NCBI GenBank assembly: GCA_903930345.1
Contig: CAIYYI010000070.1
Coordinates: 1-48,118 of the forward strand
Length of the DNA stretch: 48,118 bases
Origin: an uncultured Verrucomicrobiota bacterium
GTDB lineage: Bacteria > Verrucomicrobiota > Verrucomicrobiia > Limisphaerales > CAIYYI01
Reading direction: 5' to 3'
Program-made: the position numbers and the translations under genes
In this document: positions 8,620 through 15,878 of the stretch, in pieces
How positions within the stretch are numbered: position 1 is the first letter of the stretch
Layout of the letters: every line of letters starts with the position of its first letter
The notes under the pieces: model-generated
The model's input: the letters and a program-made list of their open reading frames with translations, nothing else
What the model was told of the DNA's origin: nothing
Databases searched by the model: none

Positions 8620-9261
8620 ATGCTTGATTCGTTTTACTATCTTAGTGACAACAGCTTCAGAGTTAGAGGTACTCCTTGGTGTTCGAGCGCATATGCTGAT
8701 GCAAGGATAGTATCTGTTTGCGCCAAATGCCGCAATCAGGTCACTGAACCCATGGAGATGATTAGGTTGGATCCAGATCCTTTGAAAGGGACGTTTTGGC
8801 CGGATGCCATTGGGTGTGGCAGTGGCTTTATGGGCCTGTATGTCTCGACCGGTGTTAAAAGGGTGCTCGATGAAGAGCGGATAAGGTATGGACGAGGTTT
8901 TCCAGCCCAAGTGCAGACCCCGTATCCCAAGAAACTGCTTAGCCAAGCGCCAACCTACCATTACCTGACAGGTGAAGCTGGTGCCAAACTCAACTTCGAG
9001 GCATGCGGCTTTGGCATCAGGTCGATTTGCTCCATGTGCGGGTTCGTGTCAACCACCGCAGACTCGGAGCCTTCGAAATTTGAGTTCATTGAAGACACAT
9101 GGAATGGCAGCGATCTGTTTTTCACCGATTATTCGCACGCAATAATGTTCTGCACGAAACGCATCCTGGAGTTGGCCAGAAAACACAAGTGGACCAATTT
9201 CCGATTTGTCCCTTTGGCGGACGCGTTCGACTTTGGTCACAAAGGTATCGCGTACCCGTGA
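8620..9261 (+). CDS. Candidate immunity protein 2, tandem paralogue of the preceding gene
   Basis: The 213-residue protein starts at the ATG at 8620, 11 bp after the preceding stop. It aligns with its neighbour along the whole length. Shared blocks include LSDNSFRVRG, GTFWPDAIGC and RILELARK. Both CXXC pairs are kept (C34/C37 as CAKC, C137/C140 as CSMCG). The last few residues (GHKGIAYP) differ, and the sequence changes abruptly at the stop codon into an Rhs-type fragment. The second copy may neutralise a related toxin that is no longer present, or it may be a duplication that broadens protection. Codon use and GC resemble the toxin tail more than the downstream enzyme genes. It is predicted to be cytoplasmic and zinc-binding. 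Confidence 0.72.
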   Translation: MLDSFYYLSDNSFRVRGTPWCSSAYADARIVSVCAKCRNQVTEPMEMIRLDPDPLKGTFWPDAIGCGSGFMGLYVSTGVKRVLDEERIRYGRGFPAQVQTPYPKKLLSQAPTYHYLTGEAGAKLNFEACGFGIRSICSMCGFVSTTADSEPSKFEFIEDTWNGSDLFFTDYSHAIMFCTKRILELARKHKWTNFRFVPLADAFDFGHKGIAYP

Positions 9262-9410
9262 CCGGCGTCACGGTCAACGGCGAGGCGGCCCAGCTCTACG
9301 GGGACCAGTCCTTTGCCAGCGGCCCGGGCCTGGCGGGTGTTCTGAACGACGGGGACAACACCTTCACGGTGGTGGCGGAGGATACCAGGCCAAGGGGATG
9401 TCCACATTGA
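9258..9410 (+). pseudogene. Orphan fragment of an Rhs-type (Ig-like) module
   Basis: Reading from 9258 gives VTGVTVNGEAAQLYGD, then LNDGDNTFTVVAED, and a stop at 9408-9410 after an unrelated RPRGCPH tail. The VTVNG...DG-NTFTVVA-D pattern is typical of Ig-like modules that precede YD repeats in Rhs-type proteins. Only about 45 residues remain, with no start codon. The fragment begins within the last two codons of the second immunity gene, in a different frame, so the junction looks like a recombination breakpoint. I read it as the remnant of a displaced polymorphic-toxin gene. Confidence 0.45.
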
Positions 9411-9463
9411 ACGAGCGGCAGTCCAAGGAAACGGAGGACACCCGCATGCGCGAGAGCCTTAAG

Positions 9464-9558
9464 GTGCGCAGAAAATATGTTGCAAAAGTGTTGCTAACAA
9501 CACAAGATGTTGATAATGAATACAGGCCGGACAGGTTCGAAGCCTGCAGCGCGCACCA
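9464..9558 (+). other. tRNA-like element: T-arm, acceptor-like stem and encoded CCA (possible att remnant)
   Basis: The 3' part has a T-arm (CAGG, loop TTCGAAG, CCTG at 9532-9546), then AGCGCGC, a discriminator A at 9555, and CCA at 9556-9558, with exact tRNA spacing. GTGCGCAG at 9464-9471 can pair with CAGCGCGC at 9547-9554 as an acceptor-like stem with one mismatch and one wobble. The interior is AT-rich, folds into a GTGTTG-CTAA-CAACAC hairpin, and lacks a normal D-arm and a 7-base anticodon loop. It is therefore not a canonical tRNA. It could be a decayed tRNA 3' end left at an integration site, or a coincidence. Confidence 0.28.
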
Positions 9559-9805
9559 TCTCTATCAAGGGTTTACACATTTCCATCTGCTTTGACTGAC
9601 TGTTGGCTGACGCTTTTTGGCGGGGCGGACTGGCAGGACTCTGATCGGATCTTGTGGGGGTGGTTTTTCAGTATTTCCGGGGGGGCCAAGGAGCAGGCGG
9701 AGGAGTTTTGGGCGGTGCGGCAATTTGTTCACTCCGGTTCGGCATGGATAGGCCAATCGAATCTTGTTATCCGGGTGCAAATGATAGTAGAAGGGGTGTG
9801 ACGAA
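9559..9805. other. Non-coding gap before the sensor kinase; nothing convincing seen
   Basis: Apart from the tRNA-like element, 9411-9805 contains only short frames of poor composition (for example a 69-codon ORF at 9592-9801). An AAGGGGTG at about 9792-9799 is the likely ribosome binding site of the sensor kinase gene. I found no clear promoter pair here. Confidence 0.4.
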
Positions 9806-11941
9806 ATGCAGATTCGCCTCCAAATGGCAGCGGTGGCAATGCTGGTGGCCTGGGCGACCGGTTTACATGCGGCGGATCCCATCTCGTTGAGCCGGGCGGA
9901 GGCCACTTTTCAAGCCGGAGATGCCGCTGGACTGGACCGGGTGATCGACGGCGTTGCCGCTGGCCCCCACGGCTGGTCGGTCAGCCCGCAACTCGCGGAA
10001 CCTCAGGCCATCATTTTTCGCTGCGCCCAACCGGTTGAAGCCGCCGAGCTGGACATCACGCTGTTTTTCCTCTCCGGCCGGCCCAACAACTCCATCGCGG
10101 AATTTACCCTGGCCTATACGACGGACGCTGAGCCGTCGTTGGGCGGGAATTGGAAGCCGCTCGAAATCCAGCGGTTCACCGCTGAAGTTGCGACTTTGCA
10201 GCGCACGACCAACGGCCATTTGCGCGCCGCCCTGCTCCCCGATGAGGTTACTGGCATGATCCCGGATGACACTTACCGGGTGGCGGTCATCCTGCCCGGA
10301 GGCCGGGCCACCGGCTTCCGCCTGAAGGTCTTCCCTGTGTTCCCCCACCCGGACGGTCCGGCATGGATGAGCTGGGGTTCCCCGCACGACTTTGTCCTCA
10401 CGGAGTTTAGAGTCCAAGTGCACAACCCAGAGAGCACCAACATCGCATTATACCGAACGGTCAAGGCTTCCCACCAGCTCAGCGGCCCCATGCTGCCCAG
10501 TGCGCTGACGGATGGGCTGCCCGCCACCATTGCGCATCCCACAGAATCGGGGCTGGGGACGAATTTTCACTTCGACATTGATCTGGGCAGGATCGCCACC
10601 CTGGACCACATCGGCCTGCGCACGCGCGGCGATGGCTACATTGACCGGTTTTCCCGCATGATTGTGCGGTGGTATGAGAAGGACCCGGAATCCGGGGGGG
10701 CGCCCGTTTGGGAAGGCGTGGACCGGGCGGATGGCAGCCATCCCGAAGCTGGCACGGCAGACATCGTCCGTGAGGGCCTGGGCCGGGGGATATTCCGCGG
10801 CCGCTACCTGCGTCTATCCTCAGACAGCAAGGTTCCGGCCTCGCCGCAGCTCGCCGAGGTGGAGGTTTATGAGACCCGTACGCCAGAGGTGGTTACGGCG
10901 CGGGCGGATGGCCGGGAAATACCGGTCGCGGGCGGACTTGACCTGCCGCCCGGCGTACGCCGGCTTTCGCTGGGGCTGCGCATCCCGCAGGTTGGCCTGC
11001 CGCCCGGGGTTGCGTTCCGCTGGAGAACCCGGGGGGATCTGGAGGAATGGCAGCCGTCCCGGCTGATGACGGTGGACCTGCCCTGTCCACCACCGGGGAA
11101 AACCATCTTTGAGGCCCAAGCCCTGCACAGCGACAACCAATGGGATGCGATGATCTACCGCCTGCCGATCTCCACGCGGCAGCATTTTTGGGAAACACGC
11201 CTGTTTCAATGGCTGGCGGGAGCGGGGGGCTTTTCGGCGGTGATAGGAGCAGTGCTGGTCTGGGCGCGACGCCGGGCGGCGCGGCAAGTGGCTTTGATGA
11301 AAGCGCAGGCCGCACTGGCTGAGGAACGGGCCCGGATCGCCCGCGACTTGCACGATGACCTGGGCGCGAACCTGGCCCGGATCGGAGTGCTCACCGAACT
11401 GGCCGAGCGCGCCATCAACGACCCTGAGAACGCCCGGCGCCAATTGGCCAAGATCGACTCCACCGCCCGCGATCTGACCCGCCAATTGGACTCCGTCGTC
11501 TGGGCGGTCGATCCCGCCAACGACACGCTGGAGAGCCTGGCCCGCTATCTGCACGGCCACGCCGAGGAATACCTGGGGCTGGCCGGCATCCGCTGCCATT
11601 TCACCAACACGGAGGCGATGCCACCAGTCAGTCTCTCCTCCACGTTCCGCCATCATCTGCTGCTGCTGGCCAAGGAAGCCCTGCACAATGCGGTCAGCCA
11701 CGCGGCAGCCGACGTGATCACCGTGGGCATCGCCGTCCAAGGCGACCAACTGCACATTGAGATTGCCGACAACGGCCGCGGAATGCCACCGGCGGAAGCC
11801 TTGAAGACGGGCAACGGCTTGAGAAACATGAAAACCCGCGCTGCGGCACTCGGTGGCACCTGCGAGTTCCGGCCGCCGGAAACAGGCAGCGGCACGGTGG
11901 TTCGCCTGACGATTCCACTCCCGTCCACCCTAAAAGCATAG
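9806..11941 (+). CDS. Sensor histidine kinase, HisKA_3/NarL type, with discoidin-like sensor region
   Basis: This 711-residue membrane kinase probably senses an external ligand and phosphorylates the regulator encoded 6 bp downstream. It has a signal peptide (about 1-22, ending LHAADP). A long extracytoplasmic region of about 440 residues includes a galactose-binding/discoidin-like module at about 210-360 (NIALYRTVKASHQLSG, FDIDLGRIATLDHIGLRTRG). One membrane helix follows at about 466-488. The HisKA_3 dimerisation box ERARIARDLHDDLG has the phospho-acceptor His at H516. The HATPase has an N-box (LLLAKEALHNAVSHA), a G1 box (IADNGRGMP) and a G2 box (GNGLRNM). The start is supported by AAGGGGTG 7-14 bases upstream. 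Discoidin folds often bind glycans, so a carbohydrate signal fits the adjacent enzyme block; that link is inference. No HAMP or PAS domain is visible. Confidence 0.88.
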   Translation: MQIRLQMAAVAMLVAWATGLHAADPISLSRAEATFQAGDAAGLDRVIDGVAAGPHGWSVSPQLAEPQAIIFRCAQPVEAAELDITLFFLSGRPNNSIAEFTLAYTTDAEPSLGGNWKPLEIQRFTAEVATLQRTTNGHLRAALLPDEVTGMIPDDTYRVAVILPGGRATGFRLKVFPVFPHPDGPAWMSWGSPHDFVLTEFRVQVHNPESTNIALYRTVKASHQLSGPMLPSALTDGLPATIAHPTESGLGTNFHFDIDLGRIATLDHIGLRTRGDGYIDRFSRMIVRWYEKDPESGGAPVWEGVDRADGSHPEAGTADIVREGLGRGIFRGRYLRLSSDSKVPASPQLAEVEVYETRTPEVVTARADGREIPVAGGLDLPPGVRRLSLGLRIPQVGLPPGVAFRWRTRGDLEEWQPSRLMTVDLPCPPPGKTIFEAQALHSDNQWDAMIYRLPISTRQHFWETRLFQWLAGAGGFSAVIGAVLVWARRRAARQVALMKAQAALAEERARIARDLHDDLGANLARIGVLTELAERAINDPENARRQLAKIDSTARDLTRQLDSVVWAVDPANDTLESLARYLHGHAEEYLGLAGIRCHFTNTEAMPPVSLSSTFRHHLLLLAKEALHNAVSHAAADVITVGIAVQGDQLHIEIADNGRGMPPAEALKTGNGLRNMKTRAAALGGTCEFRPPETGSGTVVRLTIPLPSTLKA

Positions 11942-11947
11942 CTCCTT

Positions 11948-12613
11948 ATGTCACACTCTCATCCTGCCACATTGCCCCAGACAATTCGCGTCGCGCTGGT
12001 CGAGGACCAGCGGGGGTTGCGCGAATCGTTGAAGGAAGTGCTCTTGAACTCGGAGGGAATCACCTGCGTGGCTGCCTGTGCCAATGGCGAAGAAGCCATG
12101 TCCAACCTCCCATCATTGGGGCCAGATGTGGTGTTCATGGACATCAACTTGCCCGGGATGGATGGCGTCTCCTGTGTGCGGGAACTGACCAGGCTACTGC
12201 CTGACACCTTGTGGGTGATGCTGACGGTGTATGACAACACCGAGGCCGTCTTCAATTCGCTGCAAGCGGGTGCCAGCGGTTACCTGCAGAAGCCAGTGAA
12301 GGCCAAAGACCTGATTGCCGCTGCCCGGGAGGTCATGGCCGGTGGCTCCCCGATGACAGCCAAGATTGCGCGCCTGGTTGTGCAAGCATTCCGGAAACCT
12401 GCCACAGGCCTCGTCATGAACGCAACGGAGGCAGAATTGACCTTGCGCGAGCAGGCGGTGCTTGATCAGTTAGTCGCCGGTTTTTCGTACAAGGAGATCG
12501 GGGAGAAGCTGCAGGTCAGCGACCACACAGTGCATTTCCACATTCGCAACATTTACAAGAAACTGCAGGTCCGGTCCCGCGCGCAGGCCGTGGCCAAGGT
12601 GATGAAGAAGTAG
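11948..12613 (+). CDS. Response regulator, NarL/FixJ family with LuxR-type HTH
   Basis: This 221-residue cytoplasmic transcription factor is the partner of the kinase encoded just upstream. The receiver domain (about 13-135) has the acidic pair in VALVEDQRGL, the phospho-acceptor D65 in VVFMDINLPGMDG, the Thr switch in MLTVYD, and the conserved Lys in YLQKPVKAKDL. A short linker leads to a LuxR HTH (about 158-220) with LTLREQAVLDQLVAGFSYKE, then KEIGEKLQVSDHTVHFHIRN and IYKKLQVRSRAQAV. The genes are only 6 bp apart, so they form an operon. It ends 174 bp before the first exported enzyme gene, in whose upstream region an inverted repeat overlaps a putative promoter. Control of the glycosidase cluster is inferred from this position only. 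Confidence 0.92.
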   Translation: MSHSHPATLPQTIRVALVEDQRGLRESLKEVLLNSEGITCVAACANGEEAMSNLPSLGPDVVFMDINLPGMDGVSCVRELTRLLPDTLWVMLTVYDNTEAVFNSLQAGASGYLQKPVKAKDLIAAAREVMAGGSPMTAKIARLVVQAFRKPATGLVMNATEAELTLREQAVLDQLVAGFSYKEIGEKLQVSDHTVHFHIRNIYKKLQVRSRAQAVAKVMKK

Positions 12614-12731
12614 CAATCGCAGAGTTCTGGATCAAAAGACTGGACAAAACACATAGTGCTGTTCACCAAGGTGTTACAATTGGAATTCGTCCCAAAGTCT
12701 CTTTCTGAACAGCCATACATTTGGCGCTATA

Positions 12732-12778
12732 CCTACCAGTTTTGGCAGGTAGGCAAAGCGAAGGAACGCCCCTATATT
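12732..12778 (+). promoter_or_regulatory. Inverted repeat overlapping a possible promoter ahead of the enzyme cluster
   Basis: CCTACC (12732-12737) and GGTAGG (12748-12753) form an inverted repeat with a 10-bp spacer. TAGGCA (12750-12755), 17 bp and TATATT (12773-12778) form a possible -35/-10 pair (4/6 and 5/6 matches). Transcription would begin at about 12785, almost at the ATG at 12788, implying a nearly leaderless message. A dimeric LuxR-type regulator could bind the repeat. This is suggestive only. Confidence 0.3.
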
Positions 12779-12787
12779 AAACGGTTT

Positions 12788-15754
12788 ATGAGCCAAAATT
12801 GGCGTTTGACTGTTCGGCTTGGCATCTTGGCAGGGGCCGCATGGCTGGTAGCTCCGTTTACCGTGCTCCATGCGGCGGACAACATTGTGCTGTCATCCGA
12901 TTCCTTCGCTCTGACTTTCTCCGCCGATGGCCGACCAGCTTCGTGCCGGCGCAAGTCCGACGATGTGGAATTGCTTCCGGCGCGCAATGCTGGCCAAGGT
13001 TTCTACCTTAAGTCCCCTGATGGCGTGCCCGTGCGGCTGACGAAGCTCTCCCTGCGACCGGATGACCGGCTCTCGGCGCGCAGCCAAGATGCGGCGAAGG
13101 AGGTGGTGTTTCGTGTGAATCGCGGCCAGCGGCATCTCGCGCTGCGGATTGAAACAGCCTCCGGTATCCCACCCGAAGGTGTCGAATCACTGCACTTCGA
13201 GATGAACGCTGATCCTGCGCTGCGCGTGCTGGACCTGGATTACATGACGCGTGTGGACAACCGCCCGGATGGCGTGCGCGCAGAATGGCGCGAGTTCTGG
13301 CGTCGCTCGTCGCAGAATCCGCTGGGCGGGTTTGTGATATACGAGCAGACCGGTGACGACGATGAGGACGCGACGCTGCTGCGGCTATGGGTCGAGGAGC
13401 GGTTGCCCCATCCGAAGGTGGACGGCGCGTGGACCGTGGAGCGTGCCCGTCGTTGGGTGGCAGATTGGCAGCGCCGCTTTGCCGACCGCGGCCAGTTGAT
13501 TCTCGCGGGCAAGAGCATCGCCGAACTCCACGAAGGCGTGGCGTTCGCCCGCCGCGCGGAACTCAAGCAAATCTACCTGTTCACCGACACCTGGCGCACG
13601 GATCCGTTCTGGCCCAGCACCGATTGGAACTGGGCGGTCAACCGCGCGGTCTTCCCTCGCGGCGAAACGGACTTGCGGGAGTTTGCGGAATTCGTGCGGG
13701 GCCAGGGCATGTATCTGGCCCTTCATTACGTGAGCGGCGGCATCGGCCTGCGCGATCCGCTCTACGTCGCCCAGAAACCCGATCGTCGCTTCGCCACTTG
13801 GGGCGGCGGCCGGCTGGCGGAGAACATTGGCCCGACAGACACGACGATTGTCTTCCAGCCCGCGCCCAGCGTGATTCCGCCAGCGAAACATCGTCCGGCT
13901 TATCCGCGCTTCTTCGAGTGGAACCTGCTGCGTCTCGGCGACGAACTGGTCCGCATTGGCTCCATCGAGCCGGGCACGAACGACGCCTGGAAGCTGGCGC
14001 GTTGCCAGCGCGGCCAAGGCTCGACGAAAGCCGCCGCCCACGCGCGCGGGGAAGATGCCGCCGGCCTGCTCGTCGCATACGGACAGAACCTTGTTCCCGA
14101 CAACGACTCGACATTGCTGGACGAAGTCGCCACGAACTACGCCGGCTTGCTGAATCGCTGCTTCGTGGAGCACGCGGAGTTCGACGGCGCGGAGATTCAT
14201 GTTCACGATGGTGACTGGGGCTATCGCAAATTCGCCACGCGAGTTTACGAAGCGCTCGATCATCCAACGACTTCGCACGACAGCTCAGGGCGGCGCCCGG
14301 CGGCGTGGCTCGAGTATCGGCTCAATTCCTCCCGGCGGCTCATGCGCGGGAGCTGCGCTTACAGCCACGGCAACTACAGCGTGCCGGTGACGCTGGCCAC
14401 GGCGTCGCGCCCGGCCACCACGCTGCTCGACGCGCATTTCACGCTCAGCCAGGGCAACCTGGGCGGCGCGCTCGGCATCTGCAAACCGGAACCGATGTTC
14501 GGCGTAACGCCGCAGGTGCTCAAGACGCACGGGGTGACCGATCAATTTCTCGAAGTCCTCGCCATTTGGAAGGAAGTCTGCGCGCGGCTGACGGAAGGAC
14601 AGCGCCAGCGCCTCAACGCCACCTTCACCCGTCCGCAGGGCGCTGCGGCGAACTTCAATCACCACCTCTGCTCGCCCGTGGTGCCCGTGGCGCGGAAGGT
14701 GGATGGTCACTATGAGATCGTCCCGACGCGTGTTCTCACGCGCAAAACGGGCGACATCCAGTGGCAGCACGGCCAGGAACACGGTGCGATTTCTCCACGA
14801 CAGTTCATCCAGCCCGGCGAGCCGCTTCTGCTGCAGAACCCCGATTCCGCGCAGCCCCTCCAGTTCATCATCCACGTCCTGCCCGCATTTGATCGGCAGA
14901 GCAAAACGATTCCTAGCGCCGTCGGAGCCGCGCCGGTGGAAAAGACGGCGACGGACTTTTTCACGGAAGGCAACCGAGGGGCCATGGCTCCCGCGACCAG
15001 CGCGGTCGGAAATGTCCAGCTCCTGCCGGCTAGCGCGGAGGCGATTCGCGCGGACGGTGCCGGCACCGCCAAGCTCGAGGGAAACGTTCTCCTGCTTATG
15101 GCTTCCAATGCCACCGACCGAGCGCAGCGCGAGACGGAGAACTTTCCCGCGTGGAACCTCGCCGTTGACATGGCCCGCCGCCGCGGGCTCGGCTTGTGGG
15201 TGACTGGCGATGGCAGCGGCGCGTTGCTGCTCGTGCAACTCGGCAACCGCGACTATGTGGTGCCGATTGATTTCACGGGGCGGCGCTATGTGGAGATTCC
15301 CAACGGGGAAGTCTCGTGGGCCAGCAGCGCCTGGGGCTGGCGCATGGAAACCAAGAGCACCGACTACGCGAAAGTCCGTCGCGTCAAGATCGGCTTCGGT
15401 GAACTTCCACCGCACAAGCAGGTTACCGTCAAAGTTGAACAGCTTACCGCGCTGGGCGAAATCCCCGTGGCCTTGGAGAACCCCGTCGTGCGAGTCGGCA
15501 CCGGCCAACTCCGCGTGCGTGGCGCCATCCCGAGCGGCCACTTCCTACAATACACCGGCGGCGACAAAACAGTTCTTTACGACGAGAACTGGCACCGCCG
15601 TGCGGAGTTTTCTGTCGAAAAAGAGAACTTTGTTATGCCTCTGGGCCAAGCCAGCATCACCGTGTCAACAGACCAAGCCGGCTCGAAACCCTGGCTGGAA
15701 GTGCAGTTTCTCACCACCGGCACGCCGATTCTTGTCGGCGACGCGGGCCAGTGA
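12788..15754 (+). CDS. Exported protein of unknown family, probably a TIM-barrel glycoside hydrolase, 988 aa
   Basis: The start at 12788 is chosen because it opens a signal peptide (SQNWRLTVRLGILAGAAW, then ending VLHAAD). The frame is open from 12656, but the added residues are not signal-like and include the putative promoter. The N-terminal ~190 residues are beta-rich. Residues ~240-500 look like a barrel: IYLFTDTWRTDPFWPSTDWN, FAEFVRGQGMYLALHYVSGG and later EHAEFDGAEIHVHDGDWGY, where the clustered Asp/Glu could be catalytic. A beta insert with LARCQRGQGSTKAAAHARGE separates the barrel parts. The C-terminal third is beta-sandwich-like and repeats LGNRDYVVPIDFTGRRYVEI-type strands. It is the first gene of the enzyme block, directly after the regulator. 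I cannot name a CAZy family, and the hydrolase role is inferred from its layout and neighbours. Confidence 0.7.
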   Translation: MSQNWRLTVRLGILAGAAWLVAPFTVLHAADNIVLSSDSFALTFSADGRPASCRRKSDDVELLPARNAGQGFYLKSPDGVPVRLTKLSLRPDDRLSARSQDAAKEVVFRVNRGQRHLALRIETASGIPPEGVESLHFEMNADPALRVLDLDYMTRVDNRPDGVRAEWREFWRRSSQNPLGGFVIYEQTGDDDEDATLLRLWVEERLPHPKVDGAWTVERARRWVADWQRRFADRGQLILAGKSIAELHEGVAFARRAELKQIYLFTDTWRTDPFWPSTDWNWAVNRAVFPRGETDLREFAEFVRGQGMYLALHYVSGGIGLRDPLYVAQKPDRRFATWGGGRLAENIGPTDTTIVFQPAPSVIPPAKHRPAYPRFFEWNLLRLGDELVRIGSIEPGTNDAWKLARCQRGQGSTKAAAHARGEDAAGLLVAYGQNLVPDNDSTLLDEVATNYAGLLNRCFVEHAEFDGAEIHVHDGDWGYRKFATRVYEALDHPTTSHDSSGRRPAAWLEYRLNSSRRLMRGSCAYSHGNYSVPVTLATASRPATTLLDAHFTLSQGNLGGALGICKPEPMFGVTPQVLKTHGVTDQFLEVLAIWKEVCARLTEGQRQRLNATFTRPQGAAANFNHHLCSPVVPVARKVDGHYEIVPTRVLTRKTGDIQWQHGQEHGAISPRQFIQPGEPLLLQNPDSAQPLQFIIHVLPAFDRQSKTIPSAVGAAPVEKTATDFFTEGNRGAMAPATSAVGNVQLLPASAEAIRADGAGTAKLEGNVLLLMASNATDRAQRETENFPAWNLAVDMARRRGLGLWVTGDGSGALLLVQLGNRDYVVPIDFTGRRYVEIPNGEVSWASSAWGWRMETKSTDYAKVRRVKIGFGELPPHKQVTVKVEQLTALGEIPVALENPVVRVGTGQLRVRGAIPSGHFLQYTGGDKTVLYDENWHRRAEFSVEKENFVMPLGQASITVSTDQAGSKPWLEVQFLTTGTPILVGDAGQ

Positions 15755-15878
15755 ACTCGCTGCAAATGAACGCATCTGTAGTCAACTTCCGTTCAATGAC
15801 CCGATGGCCGACTCACCGTCACGACGAGAGCGGTCTGAAGGGGTTCAATCGCCTCGAACATCAGCTCTTGGAAATAAA

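Noticed and set aside
9464..9558. A functional canonical tRNA
   Set aside because: Only the T-arm, acceptor-like stem and CCA fit; there is no D-arm and no 7-base anticodon loop, so it is reported only as tRNA-like.
9592..9801. 69-codon ORF before the sensor kinase
   Set aside because: No ribosome site, Trp-rich unusual composition and no recognisable family.
10820..11755. 311-codon minus-strand ORF in the sensor kinase gene
   Set aside because: Antisense to the conserved kinase boxes and without any recognisable motif.
13387..14214. Long plus-strand ORF in another frame of the same gene
   Set aside because: Arg/Pro-rich composition and full overlap with the real frame.
14285..15541. A 418-codon minus-strand ORF inside the 988-residue enzyme gene
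   Set aside because: Arg/Gly/Ala-rich shadow with no domain, opposite to a well-composed frame with a signal peptide.
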